A DNA stretch of 64,000 nucleotides, taken from Vreelandella malpeensis. GTDB taxonomy: Bacteria; Pseudomonadota; Gammaproteobacteria; Pseudomonadales; Halomonadaceae. The stretch lies in contig NZ_WHVL01000001.1 in NCBI RefSeq assembly GCF_020622355.1, forward strand, positions 620,001-684,000. The letters are read 5' to 3'. The position numbers and the translations under genes were made by a program. The notes under the pieces were generated by a model. That model saw only the letters and a list, made by a program, of their open reading frames with translations, ran no database searches and was not told where the DNA came from. Below are positions 27,347 through 37,108 of this stretch, piece by piece (the stretch's first letter is position 1; each line of letters opens with the position of its first letter).

Positions 27347-28278
27347 GCGAAGCGCTGCTCGACCACGCCACGTTGACCATGGCGGCGGGCTCGAAGAGCT
27401 TCGCCAGCGCCTCGAAGCTGTTCGACCGGCCAACCCGCCGGGCCGCGCTGATGCTCTACGCCTGGTGTCGCCACTGTGACGACGTGATCGACGACCAGAC
27501 CCTGGGCTTCAATAACGCCCCTGCAAAGAGCGAACAAGAGGTGCAGCAAGCGCGCCTCGCCGAACTTGAGGCCCAGACCGCCCGCGCCTTCGAGGGCGCG
27601 CCCATGACAGAGCCCGCCTTCGCCGCCTTTCAGGAAGTGGCGTTCGCCCACGCCATTCCGCCCTCCCAGGCCTTCGATCACCTGGAAGGCTACGCCATGG
27701 ACGTGCGCGACGAGCGCTATGAAACGTTTGAGGACACGCTGCGCTACTGCTACCACGTGGCCGGCGTGGTGGGGTTGATGATGGCCCGGGTGATGGGCGT
27801 GCGCGACGAGGCGACGCTTGATCGCGCCTGCGACCTGGGCCTTGGGTTTCAACTGACCAACATCGCCCGCGACATCGTCGAGGACGCCGAGGCGGGGCGC
27901 TGCTACGTGCCCGGTGAGTGGCTGCGCGAGGAGGGATTGAGCGTCGAGGAGCTTCCCGACCCGGCGCACCGCGAGGCGCTGGCACGCATCGCGGCGCGCC
28001 TGATCCAGGCGGCGGAGCCCTACTACGCCTCGGCGCGCATCGGCATCGCGAGGCTTCCGCTGCGCTCGGCCTGGGCGATCGCCACCGCGCTCGGGGTGTA
28101 TCGCAGAATCGGCGTGAAGGTGAATCGCGCAGGCAGCGCAGCCTGGGACGAGCGCCAGAGCACCGGGCGCGGCGAGAAGCTTGCGCTTCTGCTCAGCGGC
28201 GGCGCGGGGGCGCTGGGGTCTCGCGCTCGGCGCGGTTCGCCACCGCGCTCGTCGAGCCTTTGGCAGCGTCCGCGCTAG
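27343..28278 (+). CDS. crtB: 15-cis-phytoene synthase
   Basis: Joins two geranylgeranyl diphosphates to phytoene. Its 311 residues contain both Asp-rich motifs: WCRHCDDVIDD (about residue 45) and LTNIARDIVEDAEAGRCYVP (about 175), with YCYHVAGVVGLMMARVMG between them. The ATG overlaps the crtI stop; the frame is open further upstream inside crtI, but the ATGA junction and homology fix the start. The last 25 or so residues are Arg/Ser-rich and come from DNA that also encodes the C-terminus of crtZ on the other strand (overlap 86 bases), so this tail is probably not conserved. Confidence 0.95.
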
Positions 28279-28744
28279 CGGCCTGGCGACGCTTGAGTTC
28301 GGCCTCGAGCTTTTCCACCGGCGGGGCGTAGATGAAGCCAAACGATACCCCATCCTCGCGCCCTTTCACCGCGTGGTGCAGCCGGTGGGCCTTGTAGAGG
28401 CGCTTCATATAGCCGCGCCGTGGGATGAGGCTAAACGGCCAGCGCTTGTGCACCAGCCCATCGTGGAGCACGAAGTAGATCGCCCCGTAAGCGGTCATGC
28501 CAGCGCCGATCCATTGAAGCGGCCAGGCACCGGCGGTGCCGAAGGCGATCAGCACGATGGCAAGTAGCGCGAACACCACCGCATACAGGTCGTTGCGCTC
28601 GAACCAGCCGGTGCGCGGCTCGTGGTGGGAGCGGTGCCAGCCCCAGCCAATGCCGTGCATGATGTAGCGGTGGGCAAGCGTTGCCACCACCTCCATGACG
28701 GCCACGGTCAGCACCACGATCAGCGTATTGAGCAGCACGGACAT
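28193..28744 (-). CDS. crtZ: Beta-carotene hydroxylase
   Basis: Di-iron membrane hydroxylase that converts beta-carotene to zeaxanthin. The 183 residues carry the His clusters typical of the family: HRYIMHG, WHRSHHEP, FVLHDGLVH and HRLHHAVKG, among membrane segments (LNTLIVVLTVAVMEVVATLA, VFALLAIVLIAFGTAG). The core ends near residue 150; the last 33 are a low-complexity tail encoded opposite the crtB 3' end. AAGGAG precedes the ATG by six bases. The gene begins only 15 bases after the tadA stop, on the same strand, so it probably lies on the tadA transcript and not on that of crtEXYIB. The order crtEXYIB with opposed crtZ is the Pantoea order. Confidence 0.95.
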   Translation of the reverse strand: MSVLLNTLIVVLTVAVMEVVATLAHRYIMHGIGWGWHRSHHEPRTGWFERNDLYAVVFALLAIVLIAFGTAGAWPLQWIGAGMTAYGAIYFVLHDGLVHKRWPFSLIPRRGYMKRLYKAHRLHHAVKGREDGVSFGFIYAPPVEKLEAELKRRQAASADAAKGSTSAVANRAERETPAPPRRR

Positions 28745-28759
28745 CGTGTCTCCTTCGGG

Positions 28760-29245
<486 letters not shown>

Positions 29246-29277
29246 CTAGAGCGGCCAAACGTCACAGGATACCGAGA

Positions 29278-30096
29278 ATGAACGACGCGCTGAAGACACT
29301 GGTGAATCTGCTCGAGCTCGAGACCCTGGAAGAGACGCTGTTTCGCGGCCAGAGCCAGGACCTGGGTTTTCCCCAGCTCTACGGCGGGCAGGTGCTCGGC
29401 CAGGCATTGGCGGCGGCGGCGCGCACCGTGGAGCCCGACCGCCTGCCCCACTCCCAGCACGGCTACTTTCTGCGCCCGGGTGACCCGCATCGCCCGGTGG
29501 TCTATCAGGTCGACAACGTGCGCGACGGCCGGGGCTTCACCACCCGCCGGGTCACCGCGATCCAGAAGGGGCGACCGATCTTTTTCTGCAGCGCCTCGTT
29601 CCAGCTGCGCGAGCCAGGTTTCACGCACCAGCTCACCATGCCCGACGTGCAGAGCCCCGAGTCGCTGATCGAGGAGGGCAACGTCAAGCACGAGCGCTTC
29701 CCCGGCCACCCGATCGAATTCCTGCACTTGGATAATAACCCGACCCCCGCCGCCCCGGCCGGCCGGGGCCTGTGGTTTCGCATCAAGGGCGAGCTTCCGG
29801 ACGACCCCGCGCTGCACCGCCATCTGCTCTCCTACTCGTCGGACTTCAACCTTCTGACCACCGGGCTGATTCCCCATGGTGTCAAGTTCCGCGACCCGCA
29901 ACTGCGTATCGCAAGCCTCGATCACGCGCTGTGGCTGCACGAGGACACCCGCATCGACGAGTGGCTCTTCTACTCAATCGACTCGCCTTGGGCAGGCAGT
30001 GCTCGCGGCCTTGCCCGCGGCAGCATCTTCGACCGCCACGGGCGGCTTGTGGCCTCTACCGCCCAGGAGGGGCTGACGCGCTACCCGCAGGCGTGA
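29278..30096 (+). CDS. tesB: Acyl-CoA thioesterase II
   Basis: Hydrolyses medium- and long-chain acyl-CoA. The 272 residues form a double hot-dog protein: first half FPQLYGGQVLGQALAAAART with SQHGYFLRPGDPHRPVVYQV and DGRGFTTRRVTAIQKG, second half LLSYSSDFNLLTTGLIPHG, with the catalytic Asp of SLDHALWLHEDTRIDEWLFY, and Thr/Gln near the C-terminus. The length is close to E. coli TesB (286). It is divergent from tadA with a 65-base spacer and converges on maeB across a shared terminator. Confidence 0.95.
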   Translation: MNDALKTLVNLLELETLEETLFRGQSQDLGFPQLYGGQVLGQALAAAARTVEPDRLPHSQHGYFLRPGDPHRPVVYQVDNVRDGRGFTTRRVTAIQKGRPIFFCSASFQLREPGFTHQLTMPDVQSPESLIEEGNVKHERFPGHPIEFLHLDNNPTPAAPAGRGLWFRIKGELPDDPALHRHLLSYSSDFNLLTTGLIPHGVKFRDPQLRIASLDHALWLHEDTRIDEWLFYSIDSPWAGSARGLARGSIFDRHGRLVASTAQEGLTRYPQA

Positions 30097-30124
30097 TGCC
30101 CTGAACGCAGAAGCCTTGAACGCA

Positions 30125-30151
30125 AAGAAGCCCGTCGATGACGGGCTTCTT
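30125..30151. terminator. Hairpin terminator between convergent tesB and maeB
   Basis: A 12-bp perfect stem (30125-30136 with 30140-30151) closes a three-base loop. Only short T-rich tails follow on either strand (TTGC on plus, TTTG on minus), so it may end both transcripts with modest efficiency. Confidence 0.75.
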
Positions 30152-30186
30152 GCTATAGGCACAACGGCTATCCGAGCGAGACGTTT

Positions 30187-31458
30187 CTAGCCGCCGTAGA
30201 CGTTGTCGATGGTCTTGAGCGGATAGTGGGCCGGGTACGGCTTGCGCGCAACGCCGGAGTCCACGGCGGCCTGGGCGACGGCTGAGGAGACGCGCTCCAG
30301 AAGGCGCACGTCGACCGGGGTCGGGATGATGTAGTCACGACCGAAGCTCATCTCGCGGCCTTCATAAGCGTTCAGCACTTCTTCCGGCACCGGCTCGCGG
30401 GCTAGATCCTTCAGCGCGTGCACCGCGGCGAGCTTCATCGCCTCGTTGATGCGCGTGGCACGCACGTCGAGCGCGCCGCGGAAGATAAACGGGAAACCGA
30501 GTACGTTGTTGACCTGGTTGGGGAAGTCCGAGCGTCCGGTAGCCATGATCACGTCCGGGCGCGCTTGGCGTGCGACGTCCGGGTGGATTTCCGGGTCCGG
30601 GTTGGTGCAGGCGAAAATGATCGGGTCGGCGGCCATCTTCTTGACGTGGTCGGCGCTCACCAGCCCCGGACCGGAAAGCCCGATGAACACGTCGGCGCCG
30701 TCGATGGCGTCATCAAGAGTGCGCATGTCGGTGTCGCGGGCGAACTCGGCCTTGTACTCGTTGATGCCTTCGCGCTCGGTATGGATCACGCCGCGCCGGT
30801 CGAGCATGACGAGGTTCTCGGCTTGCGCGCCACAGGAGATCAAAAGACGCATGCAGGCGATCGCCGCCGCGCCCGCCCCCAGGCAGACAATCTTGACGTC
30901 TTCGATGCGCTTGCCGGCGATCTCGAGGGCGTTCAGCATGCCGGCGGCAGTGACGATGGCGGTGCCGTGCTGATCGTCGTGGAAGACCGGGACCTTGCAG
31001 CGCTCGATCAGCGCCTTCTCGATCTCGAAGCACTCCGGCGCCTTGATGTCCTCGAGGTTGATGCCGCCCCAGGTATCGGCGATGCGCGCCACGGTGTCGA
31101 TGAACTCCTGCGGTGTCTCGGCGTCGACCTCGACGTCCACCGAGTTGATGCCGGCGAAGCACTTGAACAGCACGCCCTTGCCTTCCATGACTGGCTTGCT
31201 GGCCAGCGGCCCCAGATTGCCAAGCCCCAGGATCGCGCTGCCATCGGAGATCACCGCCACCAGGTTGCCCTTGCCGGTGTAGCGGTAGGCGTTTTCGGCA
31301 TCACGAGCGATCTCGCGTACCGGCTCGGCCACGCCCGGGCTGTAGGCCAGCGCCAGATCGCGCGCGGAGGCGGTGGACTTGGTCAGTTCGACCGACAGCT
31401 TTCCGGGAATGGGATAGGCGTGGTAATCGAGCGCGGCCTGCTTGTTGGCGTCCGTCAT
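30187..31458 (-). CDS. maeB: Malic enzyme (malate to pyruvate), single-domain form
   Basis: Oxidative decarboxylation of malate to pyruvate with NAD(P). The 423 residues cover the malic and NAD-binding domains: AYSPGVAEPVREIARD, FKCFAGINSVDVEVD, DDQHGTAIVTAAGMLNALEI and the nucleotide motif VCLGAGAAAIACMRLL. The phosphotransacetylase-like domain of E. coli MaeB (759 residues) is missing, as in many MaeB-like proteins of pseudomonads and halomonads. Start: ATG at 31458; an upstream ATG at 31470 (with AGGA too close) and a longer open frame to 31536 are alternatives. Cofactor choice (NAD or NADP) cannot be read with certainty. It sits next to rpmE and priA as in Pseudomonas. Confidence 0.92.
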   Translation of the reverse strand: MTDANKQAALDYHAYPIPGKLSVELTKSTASARDLALAYSPGVAEPVREIARDAENAYRYTGKGNLVAVISDGSAILGLGNLGPLASKPVMEGKGVLFKCFAGINSVDVEVDAETPQEFIDTVARIADTWGGINLEDIKAPECFEIEKALIERCKVPVFHDDQHGTAIVTAAGMLNALEIAGKRIEDVKIVCLGAGAAAIACMRLLISCGAQAENLVMLDRRGVIHTEREGINEYKAEFARDTDMRTLDDAIDGADVFIGLSGPGLVSADHVKKMAADPIIFACTNPDPEIHPDVARQARPDVIMATGRSDFPNQVNNVLGFPFIFRGALDVRATRINEAMKLAAVHALKDLAREPVPEEVLNAYEGREMSFGRDYIIPTPVDVRLLERVSSAVAQAAVDSGVARKPYPAHYPLKTIDNVYGG

Positions 31459-31692
31459 GAGGAGATCCATTATCCTAAAGTAGATATGTCGCATCAGAAT
31501 ATAGAAAAAGCGATGATCACTCAAGGAGGCCGTCAACCTGATTGAAAAAAGGAGATATTAGGCCGCTTTAAAAACTTTTCCATGATTTTAGCAGTCATTT
31601 GCTGCAACTTATAGCAAACAGATTCAGCCATAATGCATTGCTTATTGATGCATCGCAGCAATTAATGGAAATTCGTTTCATTTTTTAGCCAT

Positions 31693-31722
31693 AAAAAAAC
31701 CCACGCAATCGCGTGGGTTTTT
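31693..31722. terminator. Rho-independent terminator after rpmE
   Basis: A 12-bp perfect stem (31695-31706 with 31711-31722) closes a four-base loop. Long T-runs on both strands (seven on the minus side) make it a strong, potentially bidirectional terminator. It ends rpmE transcription before the maeB leader. Confidence 0.93.
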
Positions 31723-31758
31723 CGCACCCGGCACCGAGGCACCGGCAAGCGGGGGCTA

Positions 31759-31974
31759 TCAGCCGCGCTTGATGGCAGCGCCGAAACGCTTGTTGAAGCG
31801 CTCTACACGACCACCGGTAGACGCTTGCTTCTGCTTGCCCGTGTAGAACGGGTGGCAGTTGGAGCACACGTCCAGGGAGAAGTCCTGACCAGAGGTCGAA
31901 CCTACCTGGAAGCTGTTGCCGCAAGAGCAAGTAGCGGTGACCATGTTGTAATTCGGGTGGATACCTTGTTTCAT
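31759..31974 (-). CDS. rpmE: 50S ribosomal protein L31 (zinc-binding form)
   Basis: Ribosomal protein at the central protuberance and intersubunit bridge. It has 71 residues with the zinc ligands CSCGNSF and [12 protein letters not shown], which identify the C+ form that is replaced by a paralogue under zinc limitation in many bacteria. The start is the ATG of [10 protein letters not shown] with GAGGT six bases ahead; a longer open frame upstream (to 32100) runs through the promoter region and is not used. It faces away from priA. Confidence 0.97.
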   Translation of the reverse strand: MKQGIHPNYNMVTATCSCGNSFQVGSTSGQDFSLDVCSNCHPFYTGKQKQASTGGRVERFNKRFGAAIKRG

Positions 31975-32065
31975 CGTGAACCTCGCATACTCATGCCGCC
32001 ACCTGATCTGCTGCCAGGCACCGCATAGGGGTTTGAAATAACTGCTAACCGGATTGCCCGCTTCA

Positions 32066-32095
32066 TTGGCAAAGCGCCGAGCGGGCGCATATTCT
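32066..32095 (+). promoter_or_regulatory. Predicted sigma-70 promoter of priA
   Basis: TTGGCA (32066-32071), an 18-base spacer and TATTCT (32090-32095) match the consensus at five and four positions. Transcription would begin near 32102, just 18 bases before the TTG start proposed for priA. This rules out the upstream ATG at 32054 as a start on this transcript. Confidence 0.6.
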
Positions 32096-32119
32096 AGCAA
32101 CTTTAACGGCGGAGGCCAA
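32091..32119 (-). promoter_or_regulatory. Predicted sigma-70 promoter of rpmE
   Basis: Read on the minus strand: TTGGCC (32119-32114), a 17-base spacer and TAGAAT (32096-32091). It overlaps the -10 box of the priA promoter on the other strand, and its -35 box lies within the priA ribosome site, so the two promoters should compete. Confidence 0.6.
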
Positions 32120-34366
32120 TTGTCAGACTCCTTTTCTTCCCGCGTCGCTCCGGGTTCGGCATCGCCGGGGGCGCTGCAGGTGGCGCTGCCCTCACCGCTT
32201 CGTCGCTTGTTCGACTATCTTCCGGCGCATCGGGTTCCCTCCGGCGGCTGGCAGGTGGGGCTTCGCGTGCGCGTGCCCTTCGGCCGGCGCGACGTGGTCG
32301 GCGTGGTGGTCGGGCTGCTGGCAAGAAGCGAGCTGCCCCGGGAAAAACTGAAACCCGTCGCCGAGGTGCTCGACGATGCGCCGCTGCCCGAGGACTGGCT
32401 GTGGCTTTGCCGCTTCACCGCGCGCTACTACCAGCACGGCCTGGGCGATACCCTGCAGATCGCCATGCCGGCCAGGCTCCGCCAGGGCCATCCCCTGGCC
32501 GGGCGCACTTACCTGCAGTGGCAGGCGGTCACCGAGCGGGATGCGACCGAGCTCAGAAACGCCCCCCGTCAGGCCGCGCTCCATGCGCTTTTGCGCCAGC
32601 ACGCTCATGGCCTTCCCGCCCAGGCGATCAGCGCCCACGGCTATACCCGGGCGCAGCTCGAGGCGCTGGCGCGCAAGGGCTTCGCCCTCGCCACCGAGGT
32701 CGCCCGCCAGGCAGGTCACACACCCTCGGGGCTTCTCGCCTCGCCGGCGCTGCCGCTCAATCGCGAGCAGGCAACGGCGCTTTCTGCGCTGCACGAGAAC
32801 CTCGACGGCTACCACCCCTGCCTGCTCGAGGGCGTGACCGGTAGCGGCAAGACCGAGATCTACCTGCAACTGATCGAGGCCATTGCCGCCAAGGGCAAGC
32901 AGTCACTGGTACTGGTACCGGAGATCGGCCTGACCCCGCAGACGCTTTCACGCTTCAAGAGCCGCTTCAAGGTGCCGGTGGTGGCGCTGCACTCCGGGCT
33001 CAACGATGCCGAGCGCATGGACGCCTGGGAAGCCGCCGCCGATGGCCGCGCGCTGATCGTGATCGGCACCCGTTCGGCGATCTTCACTCCGCTCGCCCGC
33101 CCTGGCGCGATCATCGTCGACGAGGAGCACGATGGCTCCTACAAGCAGCACGACGGGCTGCGCTACCACGCACGCGATCTCGCCGTGGCCCGCGCCCATC
33201 ACCACGCCATCCCGCTTCTGATGGGCAGCGCCACGCCGTCGCTGGAGAGCCTTTCCCGCGCGCTTTCCGGCGACTACCGCCACCTGCGCCTTACCCAGCG
33301 CCCCAGCCGTCACCCGCCGGCCAAGCTCGAACTTGCGGACCTTCGCCACCAGCGCCGCCAAGGGGGGCTTCTGCCCTCGGCGATCAAGGCGATCACCGCG
33401 ACCCTCGAGGCCGGCAAGCAGGCGCTGGTGTTCATCAACCGGCGCGGCTTCGCCCCGCGCCTGGCCTGCCACGCCTGCGGCTGGATGGCGGACTGCGACC
33501 AGTGCGATGCGCGCATGACGCTGCACCGTCAGCCACCGCTTCTGGCCTGCCACCACTGCGACAGCCGCCGAGCGCTGCCGGACGCCTGCCCGGAGTGCGG
33601 AAGCGGCGACCTGCGCGCGCTCGGCTCGGGCACCGAGCGCAGCGAAGAGACTCTCCAAGGGCTTTTTCCGGACACCCCGATCCACCGCATCGACCGCGAC
33701 AGCACCCGGCGCAAGGACAGTTTCGATGCGATTCTCAAGGAGGTCCATCGCGGCGAGCCGTGCATTCTGGTCGGCACCCAGATGCTCGCCAAGGGCCACC
33801 ACCTGCCCCACGTCACGCTGGTGGTGGTGGTCAACGCCGACGGCGGGCTCTACAGCGCGGACTTTCGCGCGCTCGAGCACAGCGCCCAGCTGCTCGAACA
33901 GGTGGCCGGGCGCGCCGGGCGAGCCGCCCACCCCGGCCGAGTGCTGGTGCAAACCCTGCACCCGGACGACCCGCACCTGGGCAAGCTCGCCGAGCACGGC
34001 TACGGGGCACTCGCTCGTGACCTGCTCGAGGAGCGAAGGCTCGCCAAGCTCCCGCCCTTTGGCTACATGGCGCTGCTGCGCCTGGAGAGCGCCAAGGAGC
34101 AGGCGGCGCTGGCGCTCGCCCAGGCAGCGGCCCAGGCGCTTCGCCATTGGCTTGCGCACTCTGGCACGCAGGCGCGCTGCCTGGGCCCGGTGCCGGCGCC
34201 GATGGAGCGGCGTCAGAACCGCTATCACGTTCATCTGCTGCTCGCCGCCGACAAGCGCAGCCAGCGCCATGCGGCGGCGAACTACCTGGTGCAGTGGCTC
34301 GACGCCAACCGCGAGGCGAGCCGCGTGCGCTGGTCGATCGACATCGACCCACAGACGCTCTCCTGA
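32120..34366 (+). CDS. priA: Primosomal helicase PriA (replication restart)
   Basis: Recognises stalled forks and reloads the replicative helicase. It has 748 residues with the proposed start (E. coli 732). The N-terminal DNA-binding part ([38 protein letters not shown]) is followed by Walker [18 protein letters not shown] box [29 protein letters not shown], eight zinc-binding Cys ([34 protein letters not shown]) and the helicase C-terminal motifs [15 protein letters not shown] and [10 protein letters not shown]. The start is TTG at 32120, with GGAGG four bases ahead and a promoter just upstream; an in-frame ATG at 32054 lies before the promoter. Replication restart genes are housekeeping, and the place beside argS is as in Pseudomonas. 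Confidence 0.95.
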   Translation: MSDSFSSRVAPGSASPGALQVALPSPLRRLFDYLPAHRVPSGGWQVGLRVRVPFGRRDVVGVVVGLLARSELPREKLKPVAEVLDDAPLPEDWLWLCRFTARYYQHGLGDTLQIAMPARLRQGHPLAGRTYLQWQAVTERDATELRNAPRQAALHALLRQHAHGLPAQAISAHGYTRAQLEALARKGFALATEVARQAGHTPSGLLASPALPLNREQATALSALHENLDGYHPCLLEGVTGSGKTEIYLQLIEAIAAKGKQSLVLVPEIGLTPQTLSRFKSRFKVPVVALHSGLNDAERMDAWEAAADGRALIVIGTRSAIFTPLARPGAIIVDEEHDGSYKQHDGLRYHARDLAVARAHHHAIPLLMGSATPSLESLSRALSGDYRHLRLTQRPSRHPPAKLELADLRHQRRQGGLLPSAIKAITATLEAGKQALVFINRRGFAPRLACHACGWMADCDQCDARMTLHRQPPLLACHHCDSRRALPDACPECGSGDLRALGSGTERSEETLQGLFPDTPIHRIDRDSTRRKDSFDAILKEVHRGEPCILVGTQMLAKGHHLPHVTLVVVVNADGGLYSADFRALEHSAQLLEQVAGRAGRAAHPGRVLVQTLHPDDPHLGKLAEHGYGALARDLLEERRLAKLPPFGYMALLRLESAKEQAALALAQAAAQALRHWLAHSGTQARCLGPVPAPMERRQNRYHVHLLLAADKRSQRHAAANYLVQWLDANREASRVRWSIDIDPQTLS

Positions 34367-34380
34367 GTGAGCGCTCACTC
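34365..34380. repeat. 16-bp perfect palindrome at the end of priA
   Basis: GAGTGAGC followed at once by its reverse complement GCTCACTC begins within the priA stop codon. No T-run follows, so it is a poor intrinsic terminator. It has the form of a homodimeric repressor operator, but a chance or RNA-level role is equally possible. Confidence 0.7.
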
Positions 34381-34410
34381 GAACCCGACCGTTCGAAACG
34401 CGATACGGCT

Positions 34411-34438
34411 TTGAAACTCGGCGCCAAATGCCGATAAT
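34411..34438 (+). promoter_or_regulatory. Predicted sigma-70 promoter of argS
   Basis: TTGAAA (34411-34416), a 16-base spacer and GATAAT (34433-34438) match the consensus at four and five positions. The site is 66 bases before the argS ATG, in the 138-base gap after priA. Confidence 0.6.
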
Positions 34439-34504
34439 GGCGTTTTTGCATTTTGCACGACGCGTTTATCTGCGCACGCCGCCACCAGAATTTCGGATAT
34501 TCAA

Positions 34505-36190
34505 ATGAAAGAGACGATCACTTCCCTGCTCCAGAGCGCGATCGATGCGCTGAAGCACCAAGGCGTGCTGCCCGATGACCTGACCGCGACCATCAAGATC
34601 GATCCGACCAAGGACAAGGCCCACGGCGACTACGCCACCAACCTGGCCCTGATGCTGGCCAAGCCTGCCGGTCTCAAGCCGCGCGAGCTGGCCGAGAAGC
34701 TCACCGCGGCCCTGCCCGAAAGCGACGCCATTGCCAAGACCGAGATCGCCGGCCCCGGCTTCATCAACTTCTTCGCCGCCGCCGACGCCGCCGCCCAGAT
34801 CGTCGCCAACATCCTGGACGCGGGCGACGCCTTCGGGCGCAGCCTGGTCGGCCAGGGCGAGAAGGTGCAGGTCGAATTCGTCTCTGCCAACCCGACAGGT
34901 CCCTTGCACGTCGGCCACGGCCGGGGGGCGGCGATCGGCGACTGTCTGTGCCGACTGCTGGAAGCCACCGGGTTTGAGGTCACTCGCGAGTTCTACTACA
35001 ACGATGCCGGCGCCCAGATCCAGAACCTGGCGCGCTCGGTGCAGGCACGCGCCAAGGGCCTCGGTCCGGACGACGCCTCCTGGCCCGAAGATGGCTATCG
35101 CGGCGACTACATCATCGACGTGGCCAAGGACTACCTGGCCGGCAAGACCGTCACCGCCGACGACCGCGAAGTGACCGCCCAGGGCGATGCCGACGACCTG
35201 GACGCCATTCAGGCGTTCGCCGTGGCGTGGCTGCGCCGCGAGCAGGACCTGGACCTCAAGGCCTTCGGCGTGGCTTTCGACGTCTACTTCCTGGAGTCCT
35301 CGCTCTACGAACAGGGCAAGGTCGAGGACACCGTCGCGCGGCTGACGCAAAACGGCCACACCTACGAGGACGACGGCGCGATGTGGCTGCGCACCACGGA
35401 TTTCGGTGACGACAAGGATCGCGTGATGAGAAAGCGCGATGGCGGCTACACCTACTTCCTGCCGGACGTCGCCTACCACCTCGACAAGTGGAACCGCGGC
35501 TTCAAGACCGTGATCAACGAGCAGGGTGCCGACCACCACTCCACCGTGACCCGGGTGCGCGCCGGGCTGCAGGCGCTGGAAGCCGGCATTCCCAAGGGCT
35601 ACCCGGACTACGTGCTGCACCAGATGGTGATGGTGACCCGCTCGGGCGTCGAGGTGAAGCTCTCCAAGCGCGCCGGCAGCTACGTGACGCTGCGCGATCT
35701 GATCGACGAGGTAGGGCGCGACGCCACGCGCTTCTTCCTTGCCGCGCGCCGGGCGGACTCCCAGCTCACCTTCGACATCGACCTGGCCCGCTCGCAGTCC
35801 AACGATAACCCGGTCTACTACGTCCAGTACGCCCACGCCCGGGTGTGCAGCATGCTCAGAAAGGCCGAGGCGGAGTCGCGCGCTTTCGACTACACCCAGG
35901 CCCTGGCAAACCTGGCCAGCCTCGACAGCGACCAGGAGAAGGCGGTGCTCAACCGCCTGGCACGCTACCCGGAAGTGGTCGAGCAGGCCGCGCGCTCCCG
36001 CGAGCCGCAACAGGTCGCCCAGTACCTTCTCGACCTGGCCGGCGACTTCCACACCTGCTACAACGCGGTGAAAGTGATGGTCGACGACGACGCGCTTCGA
36101 AACGTTCGCCTGGCGCTCGGCATCGCTACCCGCCAGGTGCTGCGCAACGGCCTGGACCTGATGGGCGTCAGCGCCCCCGAGGAGATGTAA
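34505..36190 (+). CDS. argS: Arginyl-tRNA synthetase
   Basis: Charges tRNA-Arg. The 561 residues (E. coli 577) hold the class I features: HIGH-type box in [16 protein letters not shown], a degenerate KMSKS region [36 protein letters not shown], and a C-terminal DALR anticodon-binding domain ([20 protein letters not shown]). The N-terminal Arg-tRNA synthetase domain (residues 1-90) is present. It is followed after three bases by the FtsN-like gene, so both form one transcript; that pair and hslVU are adjacent in Pseudomonas too. Confidence 0.97.
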   Translation: MKETITSLLQSAIDALKHQGVLPDDLTATIKIDPTKDKAHGDYATNLALMLAKPAGLKPRELAEKLTAALPESDAIAKTEIAGPGFINFFAAADAAAQIVANILDAGDAFGRSLVGQGEKVQVEFVSANPTGPLHVGHGRGAAIGDCLCRLLEATGFEVTREFYYNDAGAQIQNLARSVQARAKGLGPDDASWPEDGYRGDYIIDVAKDYLAGKTVTADDREVTAQGDADDLDAIQAFAVAWLRREQDLDLKAFGVAFDVYFLESSLYEQGKVEDTVARLTQNGHTYEDDGAMWLRTTDFGDDKDRVMRKRDGGYTYFLPDVAYHLDKWNRGFKTVINEQGADHHSTVTRVRAGLQALEAGIPKGYPDYVLHQMVMVTRSGVEVKLSKRAGSYVTLRDLIDEVGRDATRFFLAARRADSQLTFDIDLARSQSNDNPVYYVQYAHARVCSMLRKAEAESRAFDYTQALANLASLDSDQEKAVLNRLARYPEVVEQAARSREPQQVAQYLLDLAGDFHTCYNAVKVMVDDDALRNVRLALGIATRQVLRNGLDLMGVSAPEEM

Positions 36191-36193
36191 CCC

Positions 36194-36931
36194 ATGGCCC
36201 GCGCACGCAAACGCCCTTCTCGCCGCGGCGCCACCACTCAGCGCAAGGCGCCGAGAGAACCCGGCAGCGGCTTTCGCTTGCCCGGCTGGCTGTGGGGCAT
36301 GGCCGGGATTGTGGCGGGCTTCTTTCTCGCCCAGCACCAGCACGGCACCGCCCCGTGGCAGGAACAGGACGATACGCCCCAGGCCACGGTACTGCCCAAG
36401 TCTTCCCAGGGCGGCGATGACCGCGGCGCGGCCCGCCAGAGCGAGAACCCGTCCGAACCGGCGATGCCGACCTTCGAGTTCTACACGCTGCTGCCGGAAA
36501 CCGAGGTCATCGCGCCGGGCGTGGCGCTGCCTTCGACGGTCAACCGCCCCGAGGTGGCCGAGACGCCGGATGAGCCCGCCGCCGAAGGCGCCGGGGGCGA
36601 CGACCTGATCGCCCAGGTGATCGCCGCCAACACCCGCTCCGAGGAGCAGCCGAGCGCGCAGGCGCAGCCCCCGGCACAGGCGCCTGCTGCCGCGCCGGGG
36701 CGTTACATGCTCCAGGCAGCCTCCTTCAAGGACCTCGCCGATGCCGAGCAGCTGCGCTCGCGGCTTCGAAACTTGAGTCTGCTGGCCCAGATCACCGAAG
36801 TGCAGGCCAGCGGCGACACCTGGCATCGCGTTCAGGTCGGACCTTACGAGGACACCCGCGAGCTCAACCGCGCTCAGGATTTGATGACTACCCAGGGCAT
36901 CGAGCCGCTACTGATCCAGTTGCAGAACTGA
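36194..36931 (+). CDS. FtsN-like cell division protein with SPOR domain
   Basis: Single-pass inner-membrane protein with a periplasmic peptidoglycan-binding SPOR domain, probably the divisome activator FtsN. The 245 residues run: basic cytoplasmic N-terminus (ARARKRPSRRGATTQRKAPR), membrane segment (LPGWLWGMAGIVAGFFLAQH, about 34-53), a Pro/Ala/Glu-rich linker, and the SPOR domain (about 172-245, YMLQAASFKDLADAEQLRSR, WHRVQVGPYEDTRELNRAQ). Position just before hslV is the ftsN position in E. coli and Pseudomonas. Sequence outside the SPOR domain is too variable to prove identity. Confidence 0.85.
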   Translation: MARARKRPSRRGATTQRKAPREPGSGFRLPGWLWGMAGIVAGFFLAQHQHGTAPWQEQDDTPQATVLPKSSQGGDDRGAARQSENPSEPAMPTFEFYTLLPETEVIAPGVALPSTVNRPEVAETPDEPAAEGAGGDDLIAQVIAANTRSEEQPSAQAQPPAQAPAAAPGRYMLQAASFKDLADAEQLRSRLRNLSLLAQITEVQASGDTWHRVQVGPYEDTRELNRAQDLMTTQGIEPLLIQLQN

Positions 36932-36961
36932 CGCGCTGCGACAATCTGCCCCTCCCCACGC

Positions 36962-36998
36962 TGCGGGCGGTTGATTTTTCATCGACCGCCCGCATTTT
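36962..36998 (+). terminator. Terminator between the argS-ftsN unit and hslVU
   Basis: A 14-bp stem (36962-36975 with 36981-36994, one G-T pair) encloses a five-base loop and is followed by TTTTGTTG. It separates argS/ftsN-like transcription from the hslVU leader. Confidence 0.85.
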
Positions 36999-37050
36999 GT
37001 TGTCATTCGCTTTATCGATGCGCCCGTTCATCCGGCGCTCAACCCAGTTG

Positions 37051-37067
37051 CGGTCGCCTGGCGACCG
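37051..37067 (+). promoter_or_regulatory. Stem-loop in the hslVU leader
   Basis: A 7-bp perfect stem, CGGTCGC with GCGACCG, closes a three-base loop 42 bases before the hslV start. A stem-loop in the 5' leader of E. coli hslVU is reported to stabilise that message; a like role here is a guess from position only, as the sequence differs. Confidence 0.5.
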
Positions 37068-37108
37068 ACACGTCATCGGGAGCCTCGCTCCCTCAAGGAG
37101 TCACCTCC

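Noticed and set aside
34466-36826. 786-codon minus-strand frame opposite argS and the SPOR gene
   Set aside because: It spans two conserved plus-strand genes and their junction and has no recognisable domain or ribosome site.
36995-37108. Sigma-32 heat-shock promoter for hslVU
   Set aside because: No acceptable CTTGAA / CCCCAT pair with correct spacing was found.
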